DNA of 64,000 nt from Paenibacillus timonensis (GCF_009725205.1 NZ_WNZY01000011.1:62001-126000), one strand, 5' to 3'. Shown: positions 8,295-16,596, numbered from the stretch's first letter. The notes: generated by a model from the letters alone, not told the origin. Program-made: numbers and translations.

Positions 8295-9783
8295 AACACA
8301 GGTCGCGATGGTGATGAACCTCGACAAGTGCATCGGCTGCCATACCTGCTCGGTCACCTGTAAGAACACCTGGACCAACCGCCCCGGCACGGAGTATATG
8401 TGGTACAACAACGTGGAGACCCGGCCGGGACCGGGATATCCGAAGGAATGGGAAGATTCGCACAAATACAAGGGCGGCTGGGTACTGCGCGGCGGCAAGC
8501 TGTCGCTGCGGGCCGGCGGGCCGATCGCGAAGCTGGCGAATATTTTTTACAATCCGGATATGGCCAATCTGGACAACTTCTACGAGCCTTGGACGTACGA
8601 TTACGACAGCCTGCTCCATAGCCCGAAACGCAAGAACCTGCCGGTCGGACGGCCGGTATCCATGATTACGGGCGAATACATGGACAAGCCGACATGGGGC
8701 CCCAACTGGGACGATGATCTGGCCGGGGGCAGCGAAATCGTCCCGATGGACCCTAACGTGAAGAAGCTGCAAGAGCACATCGCGTTAGAATACGAGAAGA
8801 CGTTTATGATGTACCTCCCACGGATTTGCGAGCATTGTCTCAATCCGTCCTGCGTTGCCTCTTGTCCGTCCGGTGCTCTTTACAAGAGGGACGAGGACGG
8901 TATCGTGCTCGTCGACCAGGAAGCCTGCCGCGGCTGGCGGTTTTGCATGAACGGTTGCCCTTACCACAAGGTGTATTACAACTGGAACACGCATAAGGCG
9001 GAGAAGTGCAATTTCTGCTATCCACGCACGGAGGCCGGACTCTCGACGATCTGCTCCGAGACATGTGTCGGACGGATCCGTTACATCGGCGTTGTGATGT
9101 ATGATGCGGACCGGGTCAAAGCCGCCGCAGCCGTGGAGGATCCGCAGGAGCTGTATGAAGCGCAGTTGGGCGTATTCCTCGATCCTAACGATCCCGAAGT
9201 CATTAAGGAAGCGAGAAGAACGGGAATCACGGATGCGTGGATCGATGCCGCTCAGCGTTCACCTATTTATAAAATGGCGATGAAATGGAAGGTCGCGCTC
9301 CCGCTTCATCCCGAATACCGGACGCTGCCGATGGTTTGGTACGTGCCGCCGCTCAGCCCGATCATGAACCACATCGAGGAAGATGAGCTGCAGACGGACA
9401 TGTATATCCCGGCGGTGGATCAAATGCGGATTCCGGTGGAATATTTGGCTTCCTTACTGACGGCGGGGGATACGAAAGTAGTTCGGAAGGTTTTGTTGAA
9501 AATGACGGCCATGCGCGTAATGATGCGCGATCGCGCCGTCGGAGGGTTGGACGAGCTGAGACGCAGCCGATTGCTGGAGGAAGCGGGAACAACCGTGGAG
9601 GAAATCGAGGAGATGGCCCGTCTGTTTGCCGTCGCCAAGCATAACGAACGGTTTGTCATTCCGACCGCGCGGCGGGAAATGATCGGGGAAGCCGGATTAC
9701 ATTATCGCCAAGGCGCTTGCAGCCTGGAGGGAATTACACCGGAGGATGGCTTTATGTCGCAGTATTTTGCCAAGGGGGAATAG
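8284..9783 (+). CDS. narH: Respiratory nitrate reductase beta (iron-sulfur) subunit
   Basis: The 499 residues carry the four cysteine groups that hold NarH's iron-sulfur clusters: CIGCHTCSVTC near residue 17, CEHCLNPSCVASCP, CRGWRFCMNGCP (tryptophan in place of one cysteine, as in the 3Fe-4S site) and CNFCYPR...CSETC. NarH carries electrons from the haem subunit NarI to NarG. The start is TTG at 8284, set by AAGGAGGT at 8268-8275, and it overlaps narG. Confidence 0.97.
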   Translation: MRIKTQVAMVMNLDKCIGCHTCSVTCKNTWTNRPGTEYMWYNNVETRPGPGYPKEWEDSHKYKGGWVLRGGKLSLRAGGPIAKLANIFYNPDMANLDNFYEPWTYDYDSLLHSPKRKNLPVGRPVSMITGEYMDKPTWGPNWDDDLAGGSEIVPMDPNVKKLQEHIALEYEKTFMMYLPRICEHCLNPSCVASCPSGALYKRDEDGIVLVDQEACRGWRFCMNGCPYHKVYYNWNTHKAEKCNFCYPRTEAGLSTICSETCVGRIRYIGVVMYDADRVKAAAAVEDPQELYEAQLGVFLDPNDPEVIKEARRTGITDAWIDAAQRSPIYKMAMKWKVALPLHPEYRTLPMVWYVPPLSPIMNHIEEDELQTDMYIPAVDQMRIPVEYLASLLTAGDTKVVRKVLLKMTAMRVMMRDRAVGGLDELRRSRLLEEAGTTVEEIEEMARLFAVAKHNERFVIPTARREMIGEAGLHYRQGACSLEGITPEDGFMSQYFAKGE

Positions 9784-9789
9784 ATCGAT

Positions 9790-10452
9790 ATGGTGGAAGC
9801 CATGGAAGCAAAACGCATCGGATTGGTCGTCGCCGCCAAATTGCTTGGATACCCTGACGACGTTTATCCGGAGATCCTGAGGGAGACGGCTGAGGCGGTA
9901 TCGGAAGTGGAGGATCTTACGTTGAGGAGCCGATTGGAAACGGTAATTCGGCCTTTGCAGTCCCTCCCCCTCCGGGAGCTGCGAGAGCAGTACGTCTGGA
10001 CTTTTGATTGGAAGGAAAAAACCGGGCTTTATCTCACCGCGCACGAGCTTGGAGACAGCCGCGAACGGGGGGTTGCATTGATTCTGTTGCAGCACATTAT
10101 CGGCGATGCCGGATTTGTGGCGGCGGCTGGCGAACTGGCCGATTATATGCCGCTGTTGTACGAGCTGCTGGCGATGCGTCCGGATCATGTCCACGTACGG
10201 GCGCTGGATCTGCGGCTGGCCGTGGCGACGAAGCGCGTTGCCGATCATCTCCCAGAGGACAGCCCTTACCGTGAGGTGTTCGCCTACCTGATGGAAGAGG
10301 TATTCGGCGAGCCCTCGGAAGAGGACATCCGCCGATTGGAAGCAAAGCGGGAGCAAGCCGACCTGGACGAACTTCCTTACCCGATCCTTTACGGAATGGA
10401 TGGGACAGCCCGCACGGGGACGGATCCGACGCAATTCAAAATGTGCAACTGA
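9790..10452 (+). CDS. narJ: Nitrate reductase assembly chaperone
   Basis: This 220-residue protein is helical and of the NarJ/TorD chaperone type. It has the typical LPLRELREQYVWTFD segment near residue 60, HELGDSRERG, and DYMPLLYELLA further on. NarJ binds apo-NarG and assists molybdenum cofactor insertion and membrane targeting; it is not part of the final enzyme. ATG at 9790 follows AAGGGGG. The gene sits in the canonical place between narH and narI. Confidence 0.95.
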   Translation: MVEAMEAKRIGLVVAAKLLGYPDDVYPEILRETAEAVSEVEDLTLRSRLETVIRPLQSLPLRELREQYVWTFDWKEKTGLYLTAHELGDSRERGVALILLQHIIGDAGFVAAAGELADYMPLLYELLAMRPDHVHVRALDLRLAVATKRVADHLPEDSPYREVFAYLMEEVFGEPSEEDIRRLEAKREQADLDELPYPILYGMDGTARTGTDPTQFKMCN

Positions 10453-10472
10453 ATGAATGGAGGAAAACCGCA

Positions 10473-11162
10473 ATGACCGGATTATTCTGGTGGGTAGTCT
10501 ATCCCTACATCGCATTGACGGTGTTGATTCTCGGCTTGCTGTACCGGTTTGCCTTCCGGCAGGCGAGCTGGGCGGCTCCCTCGACGGAAATTTTCGAGAA
10601 AAAATGGCTGCGAGTCGGGTCGACGGTGTTTCATTACGGCATCGTCTTCGCTTTCGTTGGCCATGTGATGGGTGTGTTGATCCCGCGAAGCGTGTATCAC
10701 GCCCTAGGCGTTCACGATGAAACGTATCATTTCTTCGCGATCGTCGGCGGCGGGCTGGCAGGCCTTATGGTGGTATTAGGGCTCGTCCTGCTATTGATTC
10801 GCAAAATCCTGAACCGCCGCGTTCGGGCCCATGCCGGCTTTGCCGATTACTTCGCCGTCGTCCTGCTGCTGATCGTCGCTGCCAACGGGACGTATATGAC
10901 AATCGTTTACAATACGACCGTGGTGGCTTATGAATATCGTACGACGATCGGCCCTTGGTTCCGCAGCCTGCTTGCGTTCCATCCCGATTATCATCTGATG
11001 GATACGGTGCCGCTGTTGTTTCAGTTGCATGTGTTGACGGCCTTTCTGCTGTTCGCCTCGATCCCGTTCACGAAGCTGGTGCATATGTTCTCTCTGCCGG
11101 TACGCTATCCGGCACGCGCCCCGCAGCAGTACCGTTCGCGGGTGAGCTATAAGCGGCGATAA
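10473..11162 (+). CDS. narI: Respiratory nitrate reductase gamma subunit (cytochrome b)
   Basis: I start at ATG 10473, which has GGAGG at 10458-10462, rather than an in-frame ATG 30 bases earlier inside narJ; this gives 229 residues. Five membrane helices are visible. Histidines in the FHYGIVFAFVGHVMG helix and in the QLHVLTAFLLF...KLVH helix are the expected ligands of the two haems b. NarI oxidises menaquinol and anchors NarGH to the membrane. It is the last gene of the operon and is followed by a terminator. Confidence 0.96.
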   Translation: MTGLFWWVVYPYIALTVLILGLLYRFAFRQASWAAPSTEIFEKKWLRVGSTVFHYGIVFAFVGHVMGVLIPRSVYHALGVHDETYHFFAIVGGGLAGLMVVLGLVLLLIRKILNRRVRAHAGFADYFAVVLLLIVAANGTYMTIVYNTTVVAYEYRTTIGPWFRSLLAFHPDYHLMDTVPLLFQLHVLTAFLLFASIPFTKLVHMFSLPVRYPARAPQQYRSRVSYKRR

Positions 11163-11190
11163 GGGTGTTGTTAGCCGTAAGCGCAAGAAA

Positions 11191-11227
11191 GGGAAGGCGA
11201 GGGGCGAATGTCCCTTGCCTTCCCTTT
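11191..11227. terminator. Terminator between narI and degV
   Basis: GGGAAGGC at 11191-11198 pairs with GCCTTCCC at 11217-11224, with further GGG/CCC pairing inside. TTTT follows on the plus strand and AAA precedes it, so it can end both narI and the convergent degV gene. Confidence 0.8.
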
Positions 11228-11243
11228 TCTCCTAGTGCGTTCG

Positions 11244-12098
11244 TTAGGCGAGCTTCTTCGTATATAAGATGCCGATCGTTTTGGCGCCGCAGTGGCTGGA
11301 AATGACGCAACCGGCATTAGATACCGCGACGAGTCGGGCGTTTGTTTTGGCCTCCAACGCTTCCTTCAGCATGATTGCGTCTTCGTCCGCCAAGGAATGG
11401 GTGACGAAGATAAGGTCGTTATCCATCTCGGGCAGGCGGCTAAGCGCGTTGTTTAGAAGCTGATCTAACGCTTTTTCGCGGCTTCCGCGGATCTTGTAAG
11501 CTGGGGTCATTTTTCCGTCCTCAACCTTAATGACGGGGCGTATTCTCAGCAGGCTGCCGACGATGTTTTGCATCCCGGAGCAGCGTCCGCCTTTATAGAG
11601 ATAGTCCAGCGAATCGATAACAAATTCGGTCTCGACCTGCGAACGTACGGCGGTCAGCAAGCGAACGATTTCTTCCACGCTCTTTCCCTCCGACGCGGCC
11701 CCGACGGCTTTCATGACCTGAAGACCGATGCCGGTCGATAAGTTCAGGGAATCAAACACGGTAACCGTACCTTCGGTAAACTCCTCTGCGGCGATCAGCG
11801 CGTTCTGGTAAGTCGAGGATAGTTCCGAAGACAAGCTGATATATAGGATTCTCTGGCCTTCCTGGGCAAAAGGCGTAAACGCCTGTATAAAGTCCGCAGG
11901 GGAAGGTGCTGCCGTCTTCGGTAGCTTGCCCGTTTCGTCGACTTTCCGGTACAGCTCAGGCACCGTCAAATCGACGCCATCCTTATAAGTCTGTTCCGAG
12001 AACGTGACGTACAGCGGCACGATGCCGATGTCGTACTGCGTAATCCAATCCGCAGGGAGATCGCAGGTACTGTCCGCAAAAATTTTGATGGAACCCAT
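11244..12098 (-). CDS. DegV family fatty-acid-binding protein (copy 2)
   Basis: This 284-residue DegV/EDD-fold protein opens with the family signature IFADSTCDLPADW and contains YISLSSELSSTYQNA and YLYKGGRCSGMQN. DegV (FakB) proteins bind a fatty acid and present it to the kinase FakA, so that exogenous or recycled fatty acids can enter phospholipid synthesis. No fakA-like gene is in the window. It lies 38 bases downstream of a close paralogue on the same strand, so the pair is a local duplication and probably an operon. Confidence 0.93.
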   Translation of the reverse strand: MGSIKIFADSTCDLPADWITQYDIGIVPLYVTFSEQTYKDGVDLTVPELYRKVDETGKLPKTAAPSPADFIQAFTPFAQEGQRILYISLSSELSSTYQNALIAAEEFTEGTVTVFDSLNLSTGIGLQVMKAVGAASEGKSVEEIVRLLTAVRSQVETEFVIDSLDYLYKGGRCSGMQNIVGSLLRIRPVIKVEDGKMTPAYKIRGSREKALDQLLNNALSRLPEMDNDLIFVTHSLADEDAIMLKEALEAKTNARLVAVSNAGCVISSHCGAKTIGILYTKKLA

Positions 12099-12136
12099 AT
12101 GAATCCTCCTAAAAGTTCATTGGTTATCTATGGGAC

Positions 12137-12997
12137 TTAGGAAGCCGGTTGTTTTCTTGTATACATGATTGCGACCGTGTGCGGTCCGCAGTGGCTCGAT
12201 ATGACGCAACCAGCTTCCGCAATGGCGACTTTGCGCGCACCGGTCTGTTCCCGCAGGATGACGGCCAGCCGCTGTGCTTCTTCCTCGGCAAGGGTATGAG
12301 CGACCAGGATTAAATCCTGATCCATTTTATCCTTATCGGCCAGGGCGTTGTCGAGCATTTGCTGCACGGCTTTCTCCTTGCGGCCCCGGACCTTGTAAGC
12401 CGGGATGATGTTTCCGTCCACCAGCTTCAGCACCGGCCGGATTTGCAGCAGACTGCCGATGAAATTTTGCATCCCGGAGCAGCGTCCGCCTTTATACAAA
12501 TATTCCAGCGTATCGATAACGAATTGGGTCTCCACCTGAGGGCGCATCGCGGCGACTTGTCCGGCGATTTCCGCGGCTTCAAAGCCCTTCTCGGCAAGCT
12601 GCGCGGCCTTCATAACGAGCAATCCAATACCGCTGCATAGGGTAAGGGAATCAACGACATGGATCCGGCCCTCGGGAAATTCCGCGGCAGCGATTTGCGC
12701 GTTCTGGTAAGTAGACGAGAGCTTGGAGGACAAGCTGATATACACGATGTCCCGTCCTTGATCGATATAAGGGCCAAAGGCATCCATAAAGTCTTTCGGG
12801 GACGGAGCCGTTGTCTTAGGCAGATTTCCCTCGGCCTCCACCCGGCGATAGATATCGGGCGGGGTAATGTCGATGCCGTCCCGGAACGTCTCATCACCGA
12901 ATACGACGCAAAGCGGGACCAGTCCGATCTCATGCCGTTCGGCCCAACCGGCTGGAAGGTCCGAGGTACTATCCGCGAAAATTTTCACATTAGACAT
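12137..12997 (-). CDS. DegV family fatty-acid-binding protein (copy 1)
   Basis: This is the upstream member of a tandem pair, 286 residues, with IFADSTSDLPAGW at the N-terminus, YISLSSKLSSTYQNA, YLYKGGRCSGMQN and a C-terminal GCVISSHCG segment shared with its neighbour. As a FakB-type protein it should carry one fatty acid in a buried pocket for phosphorylation by FakA. Two copies in one cell often differ in preference for saturated or unsaturated chains; that division here is inferred. Its ATG has AAGGAGAC upstream. Confidence 0.93.
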   Translation of the reverse strand: MSNVKIFADSTSDLPAGWAERHEIGLVPLCVVFGDETFRDGIDITPPDIYRRVEAEGNLPKTTAPSPKDFMDAFGPYIDQGRDIVYISLSSKLSSTYQNAQIAAAEFPEGRIHVVDSLTLCSGIGLLVMKAAQLAEKGFEAAEIAGQVAAMRPQVETQFVIDTLEYLYKGGRCSGMQNFIGSLLQIRPVLKLVDGNIIPAYKVRGRKEKAVQQMLDNALADKDKMDQDLILVAHTLAEEEAQRLAVILREQTGARKVAIAEAGCVISSHCGPHTVAIMYTRKQPAS

Positions 12998-13084
12998 AAG
13001 CAGTCTCCTTGGTTAGTTGATACGAATTCTTAGTAGATGAAAAAAGCAACTTCTCACTATTCTAACAAAAAGAACGAGACTAGG

Positions 13085-13151
13085 AAAAGCCCCAAGTCCG
13101 CGTCACCGTACCCGCGAGGCTTGGGGCTTGAAACGGCGGCATCAAGCCGCC
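13085..13151 (-). terminator. Terminator after the 13.2 kb membrane-protein gene
   Basis: AAGCCCCAAG (13087-13096) and CTTGGGGCTT (13120-13129) form a long stem. Read leftward it ends in TTTT. A second hairpin, GGCGGC-atcaa-GCCGCC, sits at 13135-13151 next to the stop codon of the leftward gene. Confidence 0.6.
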
Positions 13152-13155
13152 ATTG

Positions 13156-13569
13156 TTACGGGGCGGTAAGGCTGCCCAAAACGAACAACATGATGAGCAT
13201 CAACAAAGATAACGCTGAGAAAATCGTGCCTAAAATCGCAAACACTTTACGTCGGTTTTTGACCGCTAGGCCGATAATGCCCAAAATCAGTGCGATCAGG
13301 TCCAGCAAACCGGATACGAGAAACAGTAAAATGCCGAGCAAAGCGCCGGTTCGCTGCAGCAGGTCTTCAGCGATCACGTTTGCTGGCTGGTCCATGATCT
13401 CTAGTACCGTGGACGTAATCAGCGCTAGCGATACGATATAGCCGATTACGGCAAGTAAGCTGAGTACGAATGAAGCGATGCCTGGTCCGGAGAACTTCAT
13501 CCGATAGGCGGGCTCAAAAGGCGCATTGTAAGAGGATACGGGTTCTTGCTCTGATTGGCGATAATCCAT
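13156..13569 (-). CDS. Small multi-pass membrane protein, unknown function
   Basis: 137 residues: a polar N-terminal tail of about 25 residues rich in Gln, Ser and Pro, then about four hydrophobic segments in two pairs separated by a short soluble loop (about residues 60-75). The layout resembles the DUF4190/DUF4064-type small membrane proteins of Bacillota, but I cannot assign a family firmly. The ATG at 13569 has AAAGGAG upstream. It is a single gene with its own terminator. Confidence 0.6.
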   Translation of the reverse strand: MDYRQSEQEPVSSYNAPFEPAYRMKFSGPGIASFVLSLLAVIGYIVSLALITSTVLEIMDQPANVIAEDLLQRTGALLGILLFLVSGLLDLIALILGIIGLAVKNRRKVFAILGTIFSALSLLMLIMLFVLGSLTAP

Positions 13570-13618
13570 TTGAAAACTCCTTTAATACGGTAATGTAAAC
13601 CTATTCAAGAACATCTTT

Positions 13619-13649
13619 AAATATCCTTCCGAAAATTGCAAGGACATTT
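13619..13649. promoter_or_regulatory. Dyad between divergent membrane-protein genes
   Basis: AAATATCCTT at 13619-13628 and AAGGACATTT at 13640-13649 form an inverted repeat with one mismatch and an 11-base spacer. It lies in the intergenic region shared by the 13.2 kb and 13.7 kb genes, so it could be an operator or a hairpin in a 5' leader. Confidence 0.25.
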
Positions 13650-13694
13650 TTGGGGAGGAGGGATAGCAGTGGAAAATAGACGAAGCTCTGCGGT

Positions 13695-14135
13695 ATGATG
13701 GACATGAAAACGGTGGACATACTCAGAGAGGGGCGAAATGCGATCGTGCAGCGAAAATATGCGGGAATCGGTGCCATTGTCATGCTTCTAGCCGTGGCGT
13801 TTGGAGCGTTCGGCGCTCATATCCTGAAGGAACGGATCGGCGAGTCGGCCATTGGGACTTTCGAGACCGGGGTTCATTACCAGATGATCCATGGCATTGC
13901 GATGCTTGTGGCCGCTTTGTTTTCCGGAAAATGGGGAGAATCCCGGCGCCTGTTGTGGAGCGGAAGATTGTTTCTGATCGGTGTGATTCTATTTTCGGGC
14001 AGTTTATACGGACTATCCACATTGGACTTCCGATGGCTTGGTCCGGTGACGCCGCTTGGCGGCGTAGCTTTTCTGGGAGGTTGGTTGCTGCTCGTACTTG
14101 AGGCCTGGAAGGGTACTTCTCGGGCGGGGGCTTAA
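13695..14135 (+). CDS. DUF423 family membrane protein (YwdK-like)
   Basis: The protein has the DUF423 signatures: FGAFGAHILKE in the first helix, then GTFETGVHYQMIHGIAMLV, and four membrane segments in all. Function is unknown for the family. From ATG 13695 it has 146 residues. A GTG at 13746 behind GAGAGGGG would give 129, closer to the usual length of about 125, and I slightly favour that start. It is followed by a strong two-stem hairpin. Confidence 0.85.
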   Translation: MMDMKTVDILREGRNAIVQRKYAGIGAIVMLLAVAFGAFGAHILKERIGESAIGTFETGVHYQMIHGIAMLVAALFSGKWGESRRLLWSGRLFLIGVILFSGSLYGLSTLDFRWLGPVTPLGGVAFLGGWLLLVLEAWKGTSRAGA

Positions 14136-14164
14136 AGAACCCGCCTGATCTGAGTATCGAATCA

Positions 14165-14207
14165 AAAGGGCTGGCGAATCCTGCTTGGCAGGAAACGTCA
14201 GCCCTTT
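14165..14207. terminator. Two-stem terminator between convergent genes
   Basis: AAAGGGCTG pairs with CAGCCCTTT as an outer stem, and TCCTGC-ttg-GCAGGA forms an inner stem. A-rich sequence on the left and a short T run on the right let it act for both the DUF423 gene and the leftward gene at 14228. Confidence 0.6.
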
Positions 14208-14227
14208 GACATGATCAGGTGAACCGA

Positions 14228-14779
14228 TTAAGTATCCAGAAAGTCGATGACCTCGCTCAGTTTTAACGTATAGACCTGCTTCTCGTCGACGTGGTATACG
14301 TTTAGAGCGTAGGTTTCCGGAAGGAAATTCAGAATTCGGCAGGGAATGCTCGTCCGCTTCCCGTTTCGGTTGACATACAGCCGGACCAACTTGTTCCCGG
14401 TGATGTAGCCTTGAATCCAAGCCTGGAATTCCTCGCTGGCCGCAATATCTTTGAAGTTACCTGAAGCCGGGGCAGCCGGTTCGTTTTTCTTCTTCTCGGC
14501 CGCAGCCGGAGGCTGTGGCGTCTGTTTGGCGCTATTCTTGGTTGAGGCGACTCTGGCTTTATCAATACGGGACTGCTTGCGGGAAGCTAAGGTCGATTCA
14601 ATGATTTGTCCCAACTCTATTCCGGAATTAATGCGGAAATCTATGATGTCTGAGCTGCCGTTTAGCAGCTTCAGCAGCGCTTGTAATGCCAACGGGTTCG
14701 TCGTGCCCTTGATCAGAATTTCGACGTTGAACAAGTAACCCAATTCTTCCTCATGATGTTGACCAGTGTGATTGTCCAT
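14228..14779 (-). CDS. Unknown protein with a possible C-terminal Sm/Hfq-like domain
   Basis: 183 residues in three parts. Residues 1-70 form an alpha/beta region, residues about 75-110 are a low-complexity linker rich in Ala, Pro, Lys and Glu, and residues about 118-183 form a compact domain. That last part runs as a short helix, then KLVRLYVNRNGKRTSIPCRI, FLPETYALNVY, and a final QVYTLKLSEVIDFL strand pair. The order and spacing resemble the Sm1/Sm2 motifs of Hfq-like RNA-binding folds; this is my inference, not a recognised family. It is a single gene with no obvious operon partner. Confidence 0.55.
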   Translation of the reverse strand: MDNHTGQHHEEELGYLFNVEILIKGTTNPLALQALLKLLNGSSDIIDFRINSGIELGQIIESTLASRKQSRIDKARVASTKNSAKQTPQPPAAAEKKKNEPAAPASGNFKDIAASEEFQAWIQGYITGNKLVRLYVNRNGKRTSIPCRILNFLPETYALNVYHVDEKQVYTLKLSEVIDFLDT

Positions 14780-14984
14780 AATTCCCCCAAATATTGCGTG
14801 TTATCCTTTTATGTTGAAAATACCCAAATAATCATAGCACCACTAATACAACAATCATAGTCCAAATTCATGAAAAAAACACTGAGCATTGCTGGAAACC
14901 GAAAGAAAGCGTTTGCCGCAGCAAACAGGCGGAACGTAAACTGGATGTCCCCCATCTTTCTGTTTCGCTTAACTTGAATTCGGG

Positions 14985-15002
14985 TAAGATAATGACATCT
15001 TA
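14985..15002. promoter_or_regulatory. Perfect dyad upstream of dps
   Basis: TAAGATAATGACATCTTA is a 6-6-6 inverted repeat, 26 bases before the dps start and just after a TTGAAT that could serve as -35. It is a candidate operator. It does not match the 7-1-7 PerR or Fur box, so the regulator is unknown. The preceding 14780-14984 is AT-rich and holds a GTTTGC-cgca-GCAAAC hairpin near 14912 but no gene I can support. Confidence 0.35.
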
Positions 15003-15028
15003 TTCTATATAGAAAGCAGGGGATGAGG

Positions 15029-15502
15029 ATGGCCAATTCGGAAACGAAATCTACAGGAAAAACGAAGAAATCGAGCCTGGAGCAACTGTTGAACGAACAG
15101 GTCGCCAACTTGAATGTGCTTTATGTGAAATTGCACAGCTATCATTGGTATGTGAAAGGGAGCGATTTTTTTCGACTGCATGCCAAATTTGAAGAATTAT
15201 ATAATGAAGTTTCTGAGCAAATGGATGCCGTCGCTGAACGGATGCTGACGCTAAAATGGAACCCGGCAGCAACGCTGAAGGAGTACTTGGAACTTGCCAC
15301 CATCCAGGAGGCGGGCGGTAAGGAGGAGCCGCAGGCAATGGTGCAGCACGTGCTTGAGGATTTAGCAACCTTGACCGAGGCTTACAACGAAGGGATTGCG
15401 CTGGCTGACAAGGCCGAGGATCATGCCACCAGCGATCTGTTGACCTGCTACGTTGGCAGTCTTGAGAAGCAGATGTGGATGCTCCGGGCCTATTTGGGTT
15501 AA
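15029..15502 (+). CDS. dps: Dps-family ferritin-like DNA-binding/iron-storage protein
   Basis: 157 residues from ATG 15029, chosen over ATG 15023 because AGGGG lies six bases upstream. The signature SYHWYVKGSDFFRLHAKFEELYNEV includes the His and Asp/Glu ligands of the inter-subunit ferroxidase site, and the lysine-rich N-terminal tail suits DNA contact. Dps oxidises and stores iron and protects DNA under oxidative stress. It sits before the Fur-like box of the suf operon, so the neighbourhood is iron-related. Confidence 0.93.
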   Translation: MANSETKSTGKTKKSSLEQLLNEQVANLNVLYVKLHSYHWYVKGSDFFRLHAKFEELYNEVSEQMDAVAERMLTLKWNPAATLKEYLELATIQEAGGKEEPQAMVQHVLEDLATLTEAYNEGIALADKAEDHATSDLLTCYVGSLEKQMWMLRAYLG

Positions 15503-15690
15503 CCCAGCTTTGTTACAAGTTCATACAAGTGAGGCATTTCCACAAGGGCTTGGCCGTAAGCAAGGGCCGGGTCCTTTTACTTTGGGTAACAATGGGAATT
15601 TCGACTTGTCTGTGACAAAGAGTATAGCATACGGGTTTATATCCGCTGGCATACGTTGCTTATGCCAATAAAGTAGGTTAGAATGGAAAT

Positions 15691-15724
15691 GAGAATCAAT
15701 GAGAATCACTTAGAATCATTCTAA
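15691..15724. promoter_or_regulatory. Fur-like box with 10-bp repeats over the suf promoter
   Basis: Three decamers, GAGAATCAAT (15691), GAGAATCACT (15701) and TAGAATCATT (15711), repeat with helical spacing. The last extends into TTAGAATCATTCTAA (15710-15724), a perfect 7-1-7 palindrome like Bacillus Fur/PerR boxes. It ends 17 bases before TATAAT at 15742, so it covers the -35 position of the suf promoter. Bases 15503-15690 hold nothing else I can support. Confidence 0.65.
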
Positions 15725-15741
15725 TGTGATAATTGTTATGA

Positions 15742-15747
15742 TATAAT
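15742..15747 (+). promoter_or_regulatory. -10 element of the suf operon promoter
   Basis: A consensus TATAAT lies 66 bases before the sufC start. The -35 position falls in the Fur-like palindrome and reads TTCTAA, a weak match, consistent with a regulated promoter. Confidence 0.6.
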
Positions 15748-15813
15748 GGCAACAACAAGGGCGGCGTCCCTGAGCAAATAACGTTAATATTTGTGGATGG
15801 AAGGAGCAGTTAC

Positions 15814-16596
15814 ATGGCAACGCATTTTGTAGTTGAGGGACTTAAGGCGACAATCGAGGAGAAGGAGATCCTGAAAGGGATCAATCTTGAGATAAAAGGC
15901 GGGGAAATCCACGCTATCATGGGACCTAACGGGACCGGGAAAAGTACGCTGGCATCTGCGCTAATGGGCCATCCGAAGTTTGAAGTGACGGACGGTAAAG
16001 TGACGCTGAACGGTGAAGACGTGTTGGAGATGGCCGTTGACGAGCGCGCGCGCGCAGGTCTGTTCCTGGCGATGCAATATCCTAGTGAAATCGCAGGCGT
16101 GACGAACTCGGACTTCTTGCGGAGTGCAATTAATGCCCGCCGCGGCGAAGGGAACGAGATTTCCCTGATTAAATTCATTCGCCAAATGGAAGGCCAAATG
16201 AAAGTGCTGGAGATGAATCCAGAGTTCGCGCACCGTTATTTGAATGAAGGTTTCTCCGGCGGCGAGAAGAAACGGAATGAGATTTTGCAAATGCTACTGC
16301 TGGATCCGAAGATCGTTGTTTTGGATGAAATCGACTCTGGTCTCGACATCGACGCCTTGCGGATCGTAGCCAATGGGGTGAACTCCATGCGCAGCGAAGA
16401 CCGTGGTTTCCTGATTATTACCCACTACCAACGCTTGTTAAACTATATCAAACCGGACTTCGTTCACGTCATGATGCAAGGTCGCATCGTGAAATCCGGC
16501 GGTCCTGAGCTAGCCGAACGCCTGGAGGCCGAAGGTTATGATTGGGTCAAGGAAGAGCTGGGCATTGTGGACGAAACGGTTGGTCAAGAAGCCTAA
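15814..16596 (+). CDS. sufC: Fe-S cluster assembly ATPase SufC
   Basis: 260 residues from ATG 15814, behind GGAAGGAG; an in-frame ATG 21 bases upstream lies before this site. It is an ABC-type ATPase with Walker A GPNGTGKST (37-45), signature FSGGEKKR (147-154) and Walker B IVVLDEIDSGLD (167-178). SufC forms the SufBCD scaffold complex and drives its rearrangement for cluster assembly. It is first in the order sufC-D-S-U-B typical of Bacillota. Confidence 0.97.
   Translation: MATHFVVEGLKATIEEKEILKGINLEIKGGEIHAIMGPNGTGKSTLASALMGHPKFEVTDGKVTLNGEDVLEMAVDERARAGLFLAMQYPSEIAGVTNSDFLRSAINARRGEGNEISLIKFIRQMEGQMKVLEMNPEFAHRYLNEGFSGGEKKRNEILQMLLLDPKIVVLDEIDSGLDIDALRIVANGVNSMRSEDRGFLIITHYQRLLNYIKPDFVHVMMQGRIVKSGGPELAERLEAEGYDWVKEELGIVDETVGQEA

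Noticed and set aside
15521-15709. Leftward 62-codon frame between dps and suf
   Set aside because: It has no clear ribosome binding site or family resemblance and its 5' end runs into the Fur-like repeats.
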